Position numbers and translations under genes: made by a program
Shown: positions 1 through 5,091 of the stretch, piece after piece
How positions within the stretch are numbered: the stretch's first letter is position 1
Layout of the letters: each line of letters starts with the position of its first letter
Notes under the pieces: generated by a model
What the model was told of the DNA's origin: nothing
The model's database searches: none
The model's input: the letters and a program-made list of their open reading frames with translations, nothing else
NCBI GenBank assembly: GCA_016180705.1
Contig: JACPAU010000016.1
Span: forward strand, 1 to 5,091
From: Candidatus Methylomirabilota bacterium
GTDB taxonomy: Bacteria > Methylomirabilota > Methylomirabilia > Methylomirabilales > JACPAU01
Reading direction: 5' to 3'
Length of the DNA stretch: 5,091 nt

Positions 1-453
1 TCCCAGTGGCACGCCCTCGGCCTGCTGGATACCTACCAGGCGCTCATCTACTCGAACTTCTCCTTCACTGTCCCCTTCACGGTCTGGATGCTGGTCGGCT
101 ACTTCGACTCCATCCCGCGCGAGCTGGAGGAGAGCGCGATGATCGACGGCTGCGGCCGCTTCGGGGCCCTCTGCCGGGTGGTCCTGCCCCTGGCGGCACC
201 CGGGATCGCGGCCACGGCCATCTTCGCCTTCGTCTCCTCCTGGAGCGAGCTGCTCTTCGCGATCACCTTCACCTCCGAGACGGAGATGCGGACCCTGTCG
301 GCCGGCCTGCTCTTCATGGTCGGTCAGTACGAGATCCAGTGGGGACAGCTGTCGGCGGGGGTCATCATCAGCACGGTGCCGGTGGCCGCGCTGTTCGTCT
401 TTCTGCAGCGACACCTGATCCGTGGGCTCACGGCCGGCGCCCTGAAGGGCTGA
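1..453 (+). CDS. Sugar ABC transporter permease, MalG-like (CUT1), 5'-truncated by window edge
   Basis: Inner-membrane permease subunit of a carbohydrate ABC importer. Only the last 150 residues are present; the frame is open from base 1 and ends at TGA 451-453. Family MalG proteins are about 270-300 aa, so roughly half is missing upstream. The EAA loop that docks on the ATPase is clear at visible residues 44-63 (E-S-A, then G50, then V-V-L-P), preceded by the usual 'SIPRELEESAMIDG' context. Hydrophobic spans lie at about 21-36, 68-90 and 118-136. The C-terminus, an 'LQRHLIRGLTAGALKG' tail, is the hallmark ending of CUT1 MalG-type permeases. This separates it from the two permeases further downstream, which lack that tail. 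It probably closes an upstream binding protein-MalF-MalG set lying outside the window. No ATPase follows it directly; the next one is at 1759-2847. Family assignment is firm; the sugar is unknown, though iolB nearby makes inositol or a related polyol plausible. Confidence 0.93.
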   Translation, partial: SQWHALGLLDTYQALIYSNFSFTVPFTVWMLVGYFDSIPRELEESAMIDGCGRFGALCRVVLPLAAPGIAATAIFAFVSSWSELLFAITFTSETEMRTLSAGLLFMVGQYEIQWGQLSAGVIISTVPVAALFVFLQRHLIRGLTAGALKG

Positions 454-492
454 CGGCCGCCGCGGGTCCCAGACCGCCCGATGAGGGACGGG

Positions 493-502
493 GGAGGAGG
501 GG
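493..502 (+). promoter_or_regulatory. Strong Shine-Dalgarno deciding the start of the binding-protein gene
   Basis: The purine run GGAGGAGGGG ends 2 bases before ATG 505, and its GGAGG core (493-497) sits 7 bases upstream, an ideal spacing. This favours ATG 505 over the in-frame ATG at 481. Starting at 481 would place this run inside the gene and add eight Gly-rich residues before the basic n-region of the signal peptide. Confidence 0.75.
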
Positions 503-504
503 CG

Positions 505-1671
505 ATGCACAGAGTGAGGGTGTGGCGGGTCGGCGAGCTGCTCGTGGGAGCAGCGGTCCTGGCGCTCGGGATCGGCGTGGGCGGGGGGGCCGCCCAGGCG
601 CCGATCACCATCTCGGTCATTGACGTGGCGGGGGACCTCTCGTCGGTGCGGGACATCATCGAGAATTACGCGAAGGCCAACCCCCAGAAGGTCAAAGGGG
701 TGACGTACCAACGGGCCCCGGCGCCCGAGCTGCCGACGAAGATCAAGGTCCAGCAAGACGCAGGGCGCGTAGACATCAACCTGATCCTGACCGGCCAGGA
801 CGCGGGGTCCGTCCTGGTCCAGAACGGCCAGCTCGTCAGGCTTTTCCCCCAGTACGACAGGCTGTTGCCCCGGGAGGAGCTGACCGACGCGGCCAAGGTG
901 CTCCAGGACGAGGGGGAGGGGTACCTCCTGCCGTCCGTCGTCTCGAACGGCGGACCGGTGTTCATCTACAACCCCCAGAAGGTGAAGCAGCCGCCCCGGA
1001 CGGCGGAGGAGTTCAGAGCGTGGGTGAAGGCGAACCCCGGCAAGTTCATGTACGCGCGCCCGGCGAACTCCGGGCCGGGCCGCTCGATCCTCGCGGGGCT
1101 CCCCTACATCCTCGGGGACCGGAACCCGAAGGACCCGGTCGCGGGCTGGGACAAGACCTGGGCTTTCCTGAAGGAGGTCGGGGAGTTCGTCGAGTACTAC
1201 CCCACGGGCACCACGGTCACGCTCAAGGAATTCGCCGAGGGGACCCGCTGGATCATCGCCGGGATCATGGAGTGGGACATGAAGCCCCGCGCGGAGGGGA
1301 CGATCCCGCCCGACTCCAAGATCTTCGTCCTGCCGAACACCTCCTTCGTGATTGACGGGCACTACTGGGCGATCCCGAAGGGGATCTCGCCGGCCGAGCA
1401 GGAGGTGATCCTCGACCTGATGAAGTTCATGCGGCGGCCCGAGCAGCAGGTGCTGACCTGGAAGGCCTTCATCGGGCCGTCCATCAAGGCCGCGACGCTC
1501 GACAAGGCGCCGCCCGACATCCAGAAGCTCGTCCGCGACCACTGGCGCCCCGAGTACACCGACATGGAGAAGAAGTACAAGGTCGTGGCCCAATTGCCGG
1601 TCAAGCAACTCGTCGCCGCGATGGACCGGTGGGACAGGGAGGTCGGGGCCCAGCGAATCAAGAAGTTCTAG
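505..1671 (+). CDS. Extracellular solute-binding protein of an ABC importer (PotD/YnjB/AfuA-like)
   Basis: Periplasmic receptor that captures the substrate and delivers it to the two permeases encoded downstream. With the start at ATG 505 it is 388 aa. Residues 1-30 form a Sec signal peptide: basic n-region (R3, R5, R8), hydrophobic core about 12-26, then G-G-G-A-A-Q-A. Cleavage after A30 is more likely than after A32, because a proline follows A32. There is no lipobox cysteine, so it is not a lipoprotein. The mature protein starts with a beta strand (ITISVIDVAG, 34-43). It then shows a 'GRVDINLILTGQDAG' segment (88-102) and the hinge-type segment 'SNGGPVFIYNP' (147-157) followed by a 'PPRTAEEFRAWVKANPGKF' stretch (163-181). 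These are typical of family 1/polyamine-iron-like binding proteins. The C-terminal half is Trp/Lys-rich, as usual for domain-closing helices. Its position directly before the ATPase and permease pair fits the SBP-ATPase-permease-permease order. Resemblance to E. coli YnjB-type proteins is by eye. Ligand is not determinable here; polyamine, sugar phosphate, inositol or a sugar acid all remain possible. Confidence 0.88.
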   Translation: MHRVRVWRVGELLVGAAVLALGIGVGGGAAQAPITISVIDVAGDLSSVRDIIENYAKANPQKVKGVTYQRAPAPELPTKIKVQQDAGRVDINLILTGQDAGSVLVQNGQLVRLFPQYDRLLPREELTDAAKVLQDEGEGYLLPSVVSNGGPVFIYNPQKVKQPPRTAEEFRAWVKANPGKFMYARPANSGPGRSILAGLPYILGDRNPKDPVAGWDKTWAFLKEVGEFVEYYPTGTTVTLKEFAEGTRWIIAGIMEWDMKPRAEGTIPPDSKIFVLPNTSFVIDGHYWAIPKGISPAEQEVILDLMKFMRRPEQQVLTWKAFIGPSIKAATLDKAPPDIQKLVRDHWRPEYTDMEKKYKVVAQLPVKQLVAAMDRWDREVGAQRIKKF

Positions 1672-1678
1672 GGGGGAT

Positions 1679-1696
1679 CGGCGGGGCTGCCCGCCG
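1679..1696 (+). promoter_or_regulatory. Perfect 7-bp GC hairpin just after the binding-protein gene
   Basis: CGGCGGG (1679-1685), loop GCTG, CCCGCCG (1690-1696) form a perfect stem starting 7 bases after the stop codon. No T-run follows, so it does not look like a standard intrinsic terminator. A stem in this place commonly protects the 3' end of the binding-protein message or attenuates read-through, giving more binding protein than membrane subunits. That role is inferred; in such GC-rich sequence a chance stem is possible. Confidence 0.4.
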
Positions 1697-1758
1697 CGGG
1701 ACCGGCCGGATGAGGGCGCCGCGGCGGGGGGCGTGTGCCCGCAGGGTCGCTCGCGGTC

Positions 1759-2847
1759 ATGGCTGAGCAGATCGGCAGTCTCCACTTCCGCCTGACCAAG
1801 CGGTTCGGGGGGAAGACCGTCCTGGACGACTTCGCCCTGGAGGTCCGCGGCCGGGAGTTCGTGACCTTCCTCGGTCCCTCGGGGTGCGGCAAGTCCACCG
1901 CGCTCAACCTCCTGGCGGGCCTGATTCCGCCGAGCGCCGGCGAGATCTGGCTGGACGGGACGCGCATTGACGGGCTGCCGCCGGAGCGGCGGGGCTTCGG
2001 GATGGTCTTCCAGAACTACGCCCTCTTCCCCCACCTTACGGTCTTCCAGAACATCGCCTTCGGCCTGGAACTCCGAGGGTGGCCGCGGGCCGAGATCGCC
2101 GGGCGCGTCCGCCAGATGCTGGACCTGGTGCAGCTCCCGGGCTTCGAGGACCGCTATCCCGGCCAGCTCTCCGGCGGACAGCAGCAGCGGGTGGCGATCG
2201 CGCGCGCCCTCGTGATCCAGCCCCGCCTCCTGCTCCTGGACGAGCCGCTCAGCAACCTCGACGCGAAACTTCGCCTCGAGATGCGGACCGAGATCAAGCG
2301 CCTGCACGCCGATCTGGGGCTGACCTGCATCTACGTGACCCACGACCAGGCCGAGGCCCTGTCCCTGTCCGACCGCGTCGTCGTGATGCGGGAGGGCCGG
2401 GTCATGCAGGCCGGGACGCCGGCCGAGATCCACGACCGGCCGCAGAACCTCTTCGTGGCTGACTTCATGGGCTACCGGAACTTCTTTTCCCTAACCGTCA
2501 CCGGTGGCGACCCGGATGGGACGGTGGTGGGTCGCGCGGGGCCGCTCACGCTCGCGGGCCGCGGGGCGGCGCCGCTGCCGCCGGGCGCCGCGGGGGTGGC
2601 GGCCGTGCGCCCCGAGGACGTGGCGGTCACCGGAGAGCCGCCCGGCCCGAACGTGCTGCGGGGGCGGGTGCGGCTGACGGAATATCTGGGACGGGAGTAC
2701 GACCTCGAGGTCATCCTGGACTCGGGGCAGACGGTCAAGGCCCGGGTCGCGCAGCCGGTGGCGGTGGGCAGCACGGTCGGACTTCGCCTGCCGGCCGAGC
2801 GCGTGGTCATCCTGCTGTCCGAGGACGGCGGGGGAGGGATCCCGTGA
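1759..2847 (+). CDS. ABC importer ATPase with TOBE domain (PotA/MalK/FbpC-like)
   Basis: Cytoplasmic ATP-hydrolysing subunit that drives the importer. From ATG 1759 it is 362 aa, normal for the family (about 350-370). All nucleotide-binding motifs are intact: Walker [10 protein letters not shown] (39-47), Q-loop Q85, signature LSGGQQQR (137-144), Walker B LLLLDE (157-162) with catalytic E162, D-loop SNLD (165-168), and H-loop H195 in 'VTHDQAEA'. After about residue 240 comes a C-terminal TOBE_2-type regulatory/OB-fold region with the conserved 'AVRPEDV' (282-288) and '[13 protein letters not shown]'. An in-frame GTG at 1735 would add eight residues. I prefer ATG 1759 because the family normally begins 'MAxI..L....K.FG', and because GTG 1735 lies in a small potential stem-loop; the ribosome site for either is weak. 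The end overlaps the next gene by 4 bases. This ATPase could also serve the upstream MalG-type permease, since TOBE-bearing MalK/UgpC-like ATPases are sometimes shared, but that is inference. Confidence 0.95.
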   Translation: MAEQIGSLHFRLTKRFGGKTVLDDFALEVRGREFVTFLGPSGCGKSTALNLLAGLIPPSAGEIWLDGTRIDGLPPERRGFGMVFQNYALFPHLTVFQNIAFGLELRGWPRAEIAGRVRQMLDLVQLPGFEDRYPGQLSGGQQQRVAIARALVIQPRLLLLDEPLSNLDAKLRLEMRTEIKRLHADLGLTCIYVTHDQAEALSLSDRVVVMREGRVMQAGTPAEIHDRPQNLFVADFMGYRNFFSLTVTGGDPDGTVVGRAGPLTLAGRGAAPLPPGAAGVAAVRPEDVAVTGEPPGPNVLRGRVRLTEYLGREYDLEVILDSGQTVKARVAQPVAVGSTVGLRLPAERVVILLSEDGGGGIP

Positions 2848-3761
2848 GGACGGAAGCCGCGGCGGCCGCGGCGCCGCTCGCGAAGGTGCGCCCCGCGCGC
2901 CGGCTGGAGGGGGCGGGGCCGGCGCTCCTCGTCCCGTCGGCGCTGTACGTCCTCGTGATGTTCGTCTACCCGTTCTGCTACGGGGTCTACCTCTCCCTCC
3001 GCCCGGGGAAGGGGGAGGGCGGCCTGTCGGTCGCCAACTACCTGGCCTTCTTCCTCGACCCCTGGCAGGCGCGCACGATCTGGGTGACCCTCTCCCTCGC
3101 CGTGCCCAACACCGTCCTGACGGTCCTGCTCGCCCTCACGGTCGCCTACGTGATGCGGCGGGGGATCTGGCTCGAGCGGACCATCACCACGCTCCTGGTT
3201 CTGCCCATCGCGCTCGGCACGGTGCTGGTGGCCGAGGGCATCAACGGCTTCTACGGGCCGAAAGGATGGCTGAACCAATTGCTGCTGATGGCCGGCCTCC
3301 CAGACCCGATCCGGCTGACGCACAACTACACGGGGGTGATGATCGCCCTCTTCGTCCAGCACTTCCCCTTCTGCTTCCTCATGCTCCTGGGCTACATCTC
3401 GGGGATTGACCCGGCCCTCGAGCACGCCGCACGGGTCCTGGGCGCGCGCCCGTGGGACGTCTTCCGGCGGGTCCTGTGGCCGCTCATCGCGCCGGGGGCG
3501 GCGATCGCCTTCGCCCTCGTCTTCGTCATGAACTTCGGGGTCTTCCCCTCGGCGGTCCTCGTCGGGCAGCCGGCCGGCGCGACGCGGACGATCGCCATCG
3601 CCGCCTACCAGCAGGCCTTCGAGCACTACGACATGTCCATGGCCTCGGCCATCGCCGTCATCATGGGGGCCGGCCAGCTCGTGGGACTGATCATCGTCCT
3701 GCTACTGCGGGGCCGGCTGGCGGCGACGGGCGTGGCGACCATGGGGGCGGGGAAGCGCTGA
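2844..3761 (+). CDS. ABC importer permease 1 (PotB-like)
   Basis: First of two inner-membrane channel subunits, 305 aa. Starts at GTG 2844, overlapping the ATPase stop as GTGA. A good ribosome site GGGGAGGG (2831-2838) lies 5 bases upstream, so the non-ATG start is well supported. An Ala/Arg-rich cytoplasmic tail (1-22) precedes about six membrane spans, roughly 26-50, 78-104, 112-131, 162-186, 214-241 and 265-290. The ATPase-docking EAA loop lies at 193-213 (E-H-A-A, then G200, then V-L-W-P), with His in the first position of the strict EAA triplet and Glu just before it. The loop between spans 3 and 4 ('INGFYGPKGWLNQLLLMAGL', 133-152) is typical of PotB/AfuB/ThiP-type permeases, and the protein lacks the long MalF-type periplasmic insert. 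Pairs with the next gene as a heterodimer. Membership of the binding-protein-dependent permease superfamily is certain; the PotB-like subfamily is a by-eye call, and substrate is unknown. Confidence 0.92.
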   Translation: MRTEAAAAAAPLAKVRPARRLEGAGPALLVPSALYVLVMFVYPFCYGVYLSLRPGKGEGGLSVANYLAFFLDPWQARTIWVTLSLAVPNTVLTVLLALTVAYVMRRGIWLERTITTLLVLPIALGTVLVAEGINGFYGPKGWLNQLLLMAGLPDPIRLTHNYTGVMIALFVQHFPFCFLMLLGYISGIDPALEHAARVLGARPWDVFRRVLWPLIAPGAAIAFALVFVMNFGVFPSAVLVGQPAGATRTIAIAAYQQAFEHYDMSMASAIAVIMGAGQLVGLIIVLLLRGRLAATGVATMGAGKR

Positions 3762-4576
3762 TGCGCGGAGGCGGCTGGCGGCTGGCGGTCTTTTGCTTCG
3801 TCCTCGGGTTCGTCCTGAACCTGGTGGGGATCGTGGGTCACGTCGTGGTCTCGTCGTTCGCGCGGCGCTGGTTCGCCACGCCGCTGCCGCCCGACTGGAC
3901 GACGGCCTGGTACGCCTACTCCTGGCGCGAGTTCCAGTTGCCCCAGATCCTCACGGTGACCGTGGTCGTGGCGGGGAGCGTGACCGCGCTGGCCCTCCTC
4001 CTCGGGTTCCCGGCAGCCTGGGCGTTAGCCCGGCGCGACATCCGGGCCAAGGGGGCGCTCCTTCTCCTCTACTTCCTGCCGCTGCTCATCCCCCAGATGA
4101 CCTACGGGATCCCGCTCGCGACCACCCTCTACCGGTACCACATCGGTGGCACGATCGTCGGCGTCATCCTCGCGAACCTGGTCCCGATGCTCCCCCTGGC
4201 GATCTTCATCCTTCTCCCGTTCTTCGAGCAGATCAGCGTGAACCTGGAGTGGGCGGCGCGGGTGCACGGCGCGAGCCGGTTCCAGGTCTTCCGGCGCGTG
4301 GTGCTGCCGCTGGCGGTGCCGGGGCTCCTCACGGCCGGGCTCCTGATCCTGGTCACCACCGTGGCGAACTTCGAATTGACCTTCCTGCTCTCGGGCGCGG
4401 GCTCCCAGACCCTCGTGGTGGCGCTCTACTACGCGGTCTTCGCTGCCGGGATGCGTCCCATCTACTCGGTGGACGCAATGGCCGTGATCTACATGGCGAT
4501 CGTGCTGGCGATCCTCCTTGTGGCCCTCCGCTTCGTCCGCCCGACGCAGATGGTGTTCCGCCTCGACCGGGGGTAG
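3761..4576 (+). CDS. ABC importer permease 2 (PotC-like)
   Basis: Second inner-membrane channel subunit, 271 aa, in the usual PotC size range. ATG 3761 shares its A with the last base of the previous stop (TGATG), giving a 1-base overlap and probable translational coupling; GGGGAAG (3749-3755) is a plausible ribosome site. The same frame stays open well upstream inside permease 1, but that part is out-of-frame Arg/Gly-rich translation without membrane spans, so it is not coding. Spans lie at about 8-30, 63-90, 97-118, 130-155, 185-209 and 238-258. The EAA docking loop is at 163-183 (E-W-A-A, then G170, then V-V-L-P). A 'PLLIPQMTYGIPLATTLYRY' segment (107-126) resembles the conserved 'P..IP.i..a..L' region of PotC/YnjC-like permeases. 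It lacks the CUT1 'GLTAGALKG' ending of the partial permease at 1-453, so the two are not interchangeable copies. It ends 4 bases before iolB. Confidence 0.92.
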   Translation: MRGGGWRLAVFCFVLGFVLNLVGIVGHVVVSSFARRWFATPLPPDWTTAWYAYSWREFQLPQILTVTVVVAGSVTALALLLGFPAAWALARRDIRAKGALLLLYFLPLLIPQMTYGIPLATTLYRYHIGGTIVGVILANLVPMLPLAIFILLPFFEQISVNLEWAARVHGASRFQVFRRVVLPLAVPGLLTAGLLILVTTVANFELTFLLSGAGSQTLVVALYYAVFAAGMRPIYSVDAMAVIYMAIVLAILLVALRFVRPTQMVFRLDRG

Positions 4577-4580
4577 GCGC

Positions 4581-5091
4581 ATGAAGTTCCTGATCCAGTA
4601 CACGTCGAAGGAGGGCTACGTGCCGGTCATCCGGCGCGGGAAGGAGGACATCCGGTTCCTCGAGCTCGGGATGCTGAACCTCCCCGCGGGGGGCAAGTAC
4701 CGGAGCAAGAGCGACGGGGAGGAGATCTGTCTGGTCCTGCTGGGGGGCCTCGCCCATGTGAAGGTGGGCCAGGTCCGCTTCGACGCCATCGGCGGCCGGG
4801 CGAACGTCTTCGCCGGGCGGGCGACCGCCGTCTACATCCCAACAGGATTCAAGTTCGCGGTGGAGGCGGTGAGCGCGGTGGAGGCCGCCCTCTGCCGCGC
4901 CCCGAGCGACCTGGCGGGGGAGCCGCGCCTGATCGGCCCCGAGAAGGTGAAGGTAACGGTGCGGGGGCGGGAGGGCTTCGAGCGGGAGGTCCACGACATC
5001 ATCGAGCCCGCCTTCCCCGCGAAGCACCTGTTGGTGGGCGAGACCTTCAACAAGGCGGGGGAGTGGTCCTCCTACCCGCCCCACAAGCACG
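4581..5091 (+). CDS. iolB: 5-deoxy-glucuronate isomerase IolB, 3'-truncated by window edge
   Basis: Cytoplasmic enzyme converting 5-deoxy-D-glucuronate to 2-deoxy-5-keto-D-gluconate in myo-inositol catabolism, acting after IolD and before the IolC kinase. Only 170 residues are visible of about 270 in known IolB proteins; the frame runs open off the window end. Recognition rests on several matches to my memory of the IolB family: 'GEEICLVLLGG' (46-56); 'IGGRANVFAGR.TAVYIPTG' (70-89), aligning with the 'IGTRESVFERKPTDSVYIS' type segment; 'VEAALCRAPSD' (100-110); 'VHDIIEP' (137-143); and the hallmark 'WSSYPPHKH' (162-170). H168 and H170 correspond to cupin metal ligands of the KduI/IolB fold. 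The remaining ligands and C-terminal cupin strand lie outside the window. ATG 4581 is preceded by GGGGGTAGG (4569-4577), which contains the stop of the permease gene, so termination and initiation sites are interleaved. KduI (pectin uronate isomerase) is a relative, but the N-terminal segments fit IolB better. Confidence 0.92.
   Translation, partial: MKFLIQYTSKEGYVPVIRRGKEDIRFLELGMLNLPAGGKYRSKSDGEEICLVLLGGLAHVKVGQVRFDAIGGRANVFAGRATAVYIPTGFKFAVEAVSAVEAALCRAPSDLAGEPRLIGPEKVKVTVRGREGFEREVHDIIEPAFPAKHLLVGETFNKAGEWSSYPPHKH

Noticed and set aside
439..450. GCCC-TGAA-GGGC hairpin at the end of the MalG-like gene, considered as a terminator
   Set aside because: Only 4 bp, inside the coding sequence, and with no following T-run.
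454..504. Promoter between the MalG-like gene and the binding-protein gene
   Set aside because: The 51-base gap is GC-rich with no recognisable -10/-35 pair; only the ribosome site could be supported.
1710..1766. Possible 18-codon leader peptide whose TGA overlaps the ATPase start ATG 1759
   Set aside because: The overlap is suggestive of coupling, but there is no good ribosome site and the Arg-rich peptide is what GC-rich non-coding sequence gives by chance. Conservation data would be needed.
2472..3626. Long minus-strand open frame (384 codons) opposite the ATPase end and permease 1
   Set aside because: Its translation is a low-complexity Arg/Asp/Glu/Gly/Pro-rich mix with no recognisable domain, and it lies fully opposite two well-supported genes. 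Long antisense open frames are expected where GC-rich third positions suppress stop codons.
3452..3760. Upstream open extension of the permease 2 frame
   Set aside because: It lies wholly inside permease 1 in another frame, is Arg/Gly/His-rich and non-membranous, and ATG 3761 gives the normal family length and start.
4353..5090. Minus-strand open frame opposite permease 2 and iolB
   Set aside because: Arg/Pro/Gly-rich composition without a domain; the + strand carries clear IolB motifs here.

Overview
This is a high-GC window (roughly two thirds G+C by eye) that is densely coding on the + strand only. It holds six same-strand genes, the first and last cut by the window edges. The longest gene-free stretch is 87 bases. 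The periplasmic-type binding protein (Sec signal peptide, no lipobox cysteine) suggests a Gram-negative cell plan. The base composition and abundant ABC importers would fit a high-GC soil or subsurface proteobacterium, or a Rokubacteria/Methylomirabilota-like lineage. That lineage guess is weak, since no phylogenetic marker is present.

Layout: (1) 1-453 is the C-terminal part of a MalG-like (CUT1 sugar family) permease, the tail of an upstream sugar importer. (2) 505-1671 is an extracellular solute-binding protein. (3) 1759-2847 is an ABC ATPase with a C-terminal TOBE domain. (4) 2844-3761 and (5) 3761-4576 are two permeases of the spermidine/putrescine/iron/thiamine-like type (PotB/PotC-like), which overlap their upstream neighbours by 4 and 1 bases. 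(6) 4581 to the window end is the N-terminal 170 residues of IolB, 5-deoxy-glucuronate isomerase of the myo-inositol catabolic pathway.

Genes 2-5 form a complete binding-protein-dependent importer in the order SBP-ATPase-permease-permease. It is read as one tightly packed unit with iolB, which starts 4 bases after the last permease. The window therefore looks like the transport side of an inositol-type catabolic cluster: uptake by one or two ABC importers, then cytoplasmic isomerisation of 5-deoxy-glucuronate. The unusual point is that the importer next to iolB has Pot/Afu/Fbp-type architecture rather than the CUT2-type (IbpA-IatA-IatP) or purely CUT1-type systems known for inositol, while a CUT1 permease lies directly upstream. 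The substrates are inferred from context and cannot be read from the sequence. A 7-bp GC hairpin after the binding-protein gene is the only notable non-coding structure. No RNA genes, mobile elements, CRISPR arrays or clear promoters were seen.
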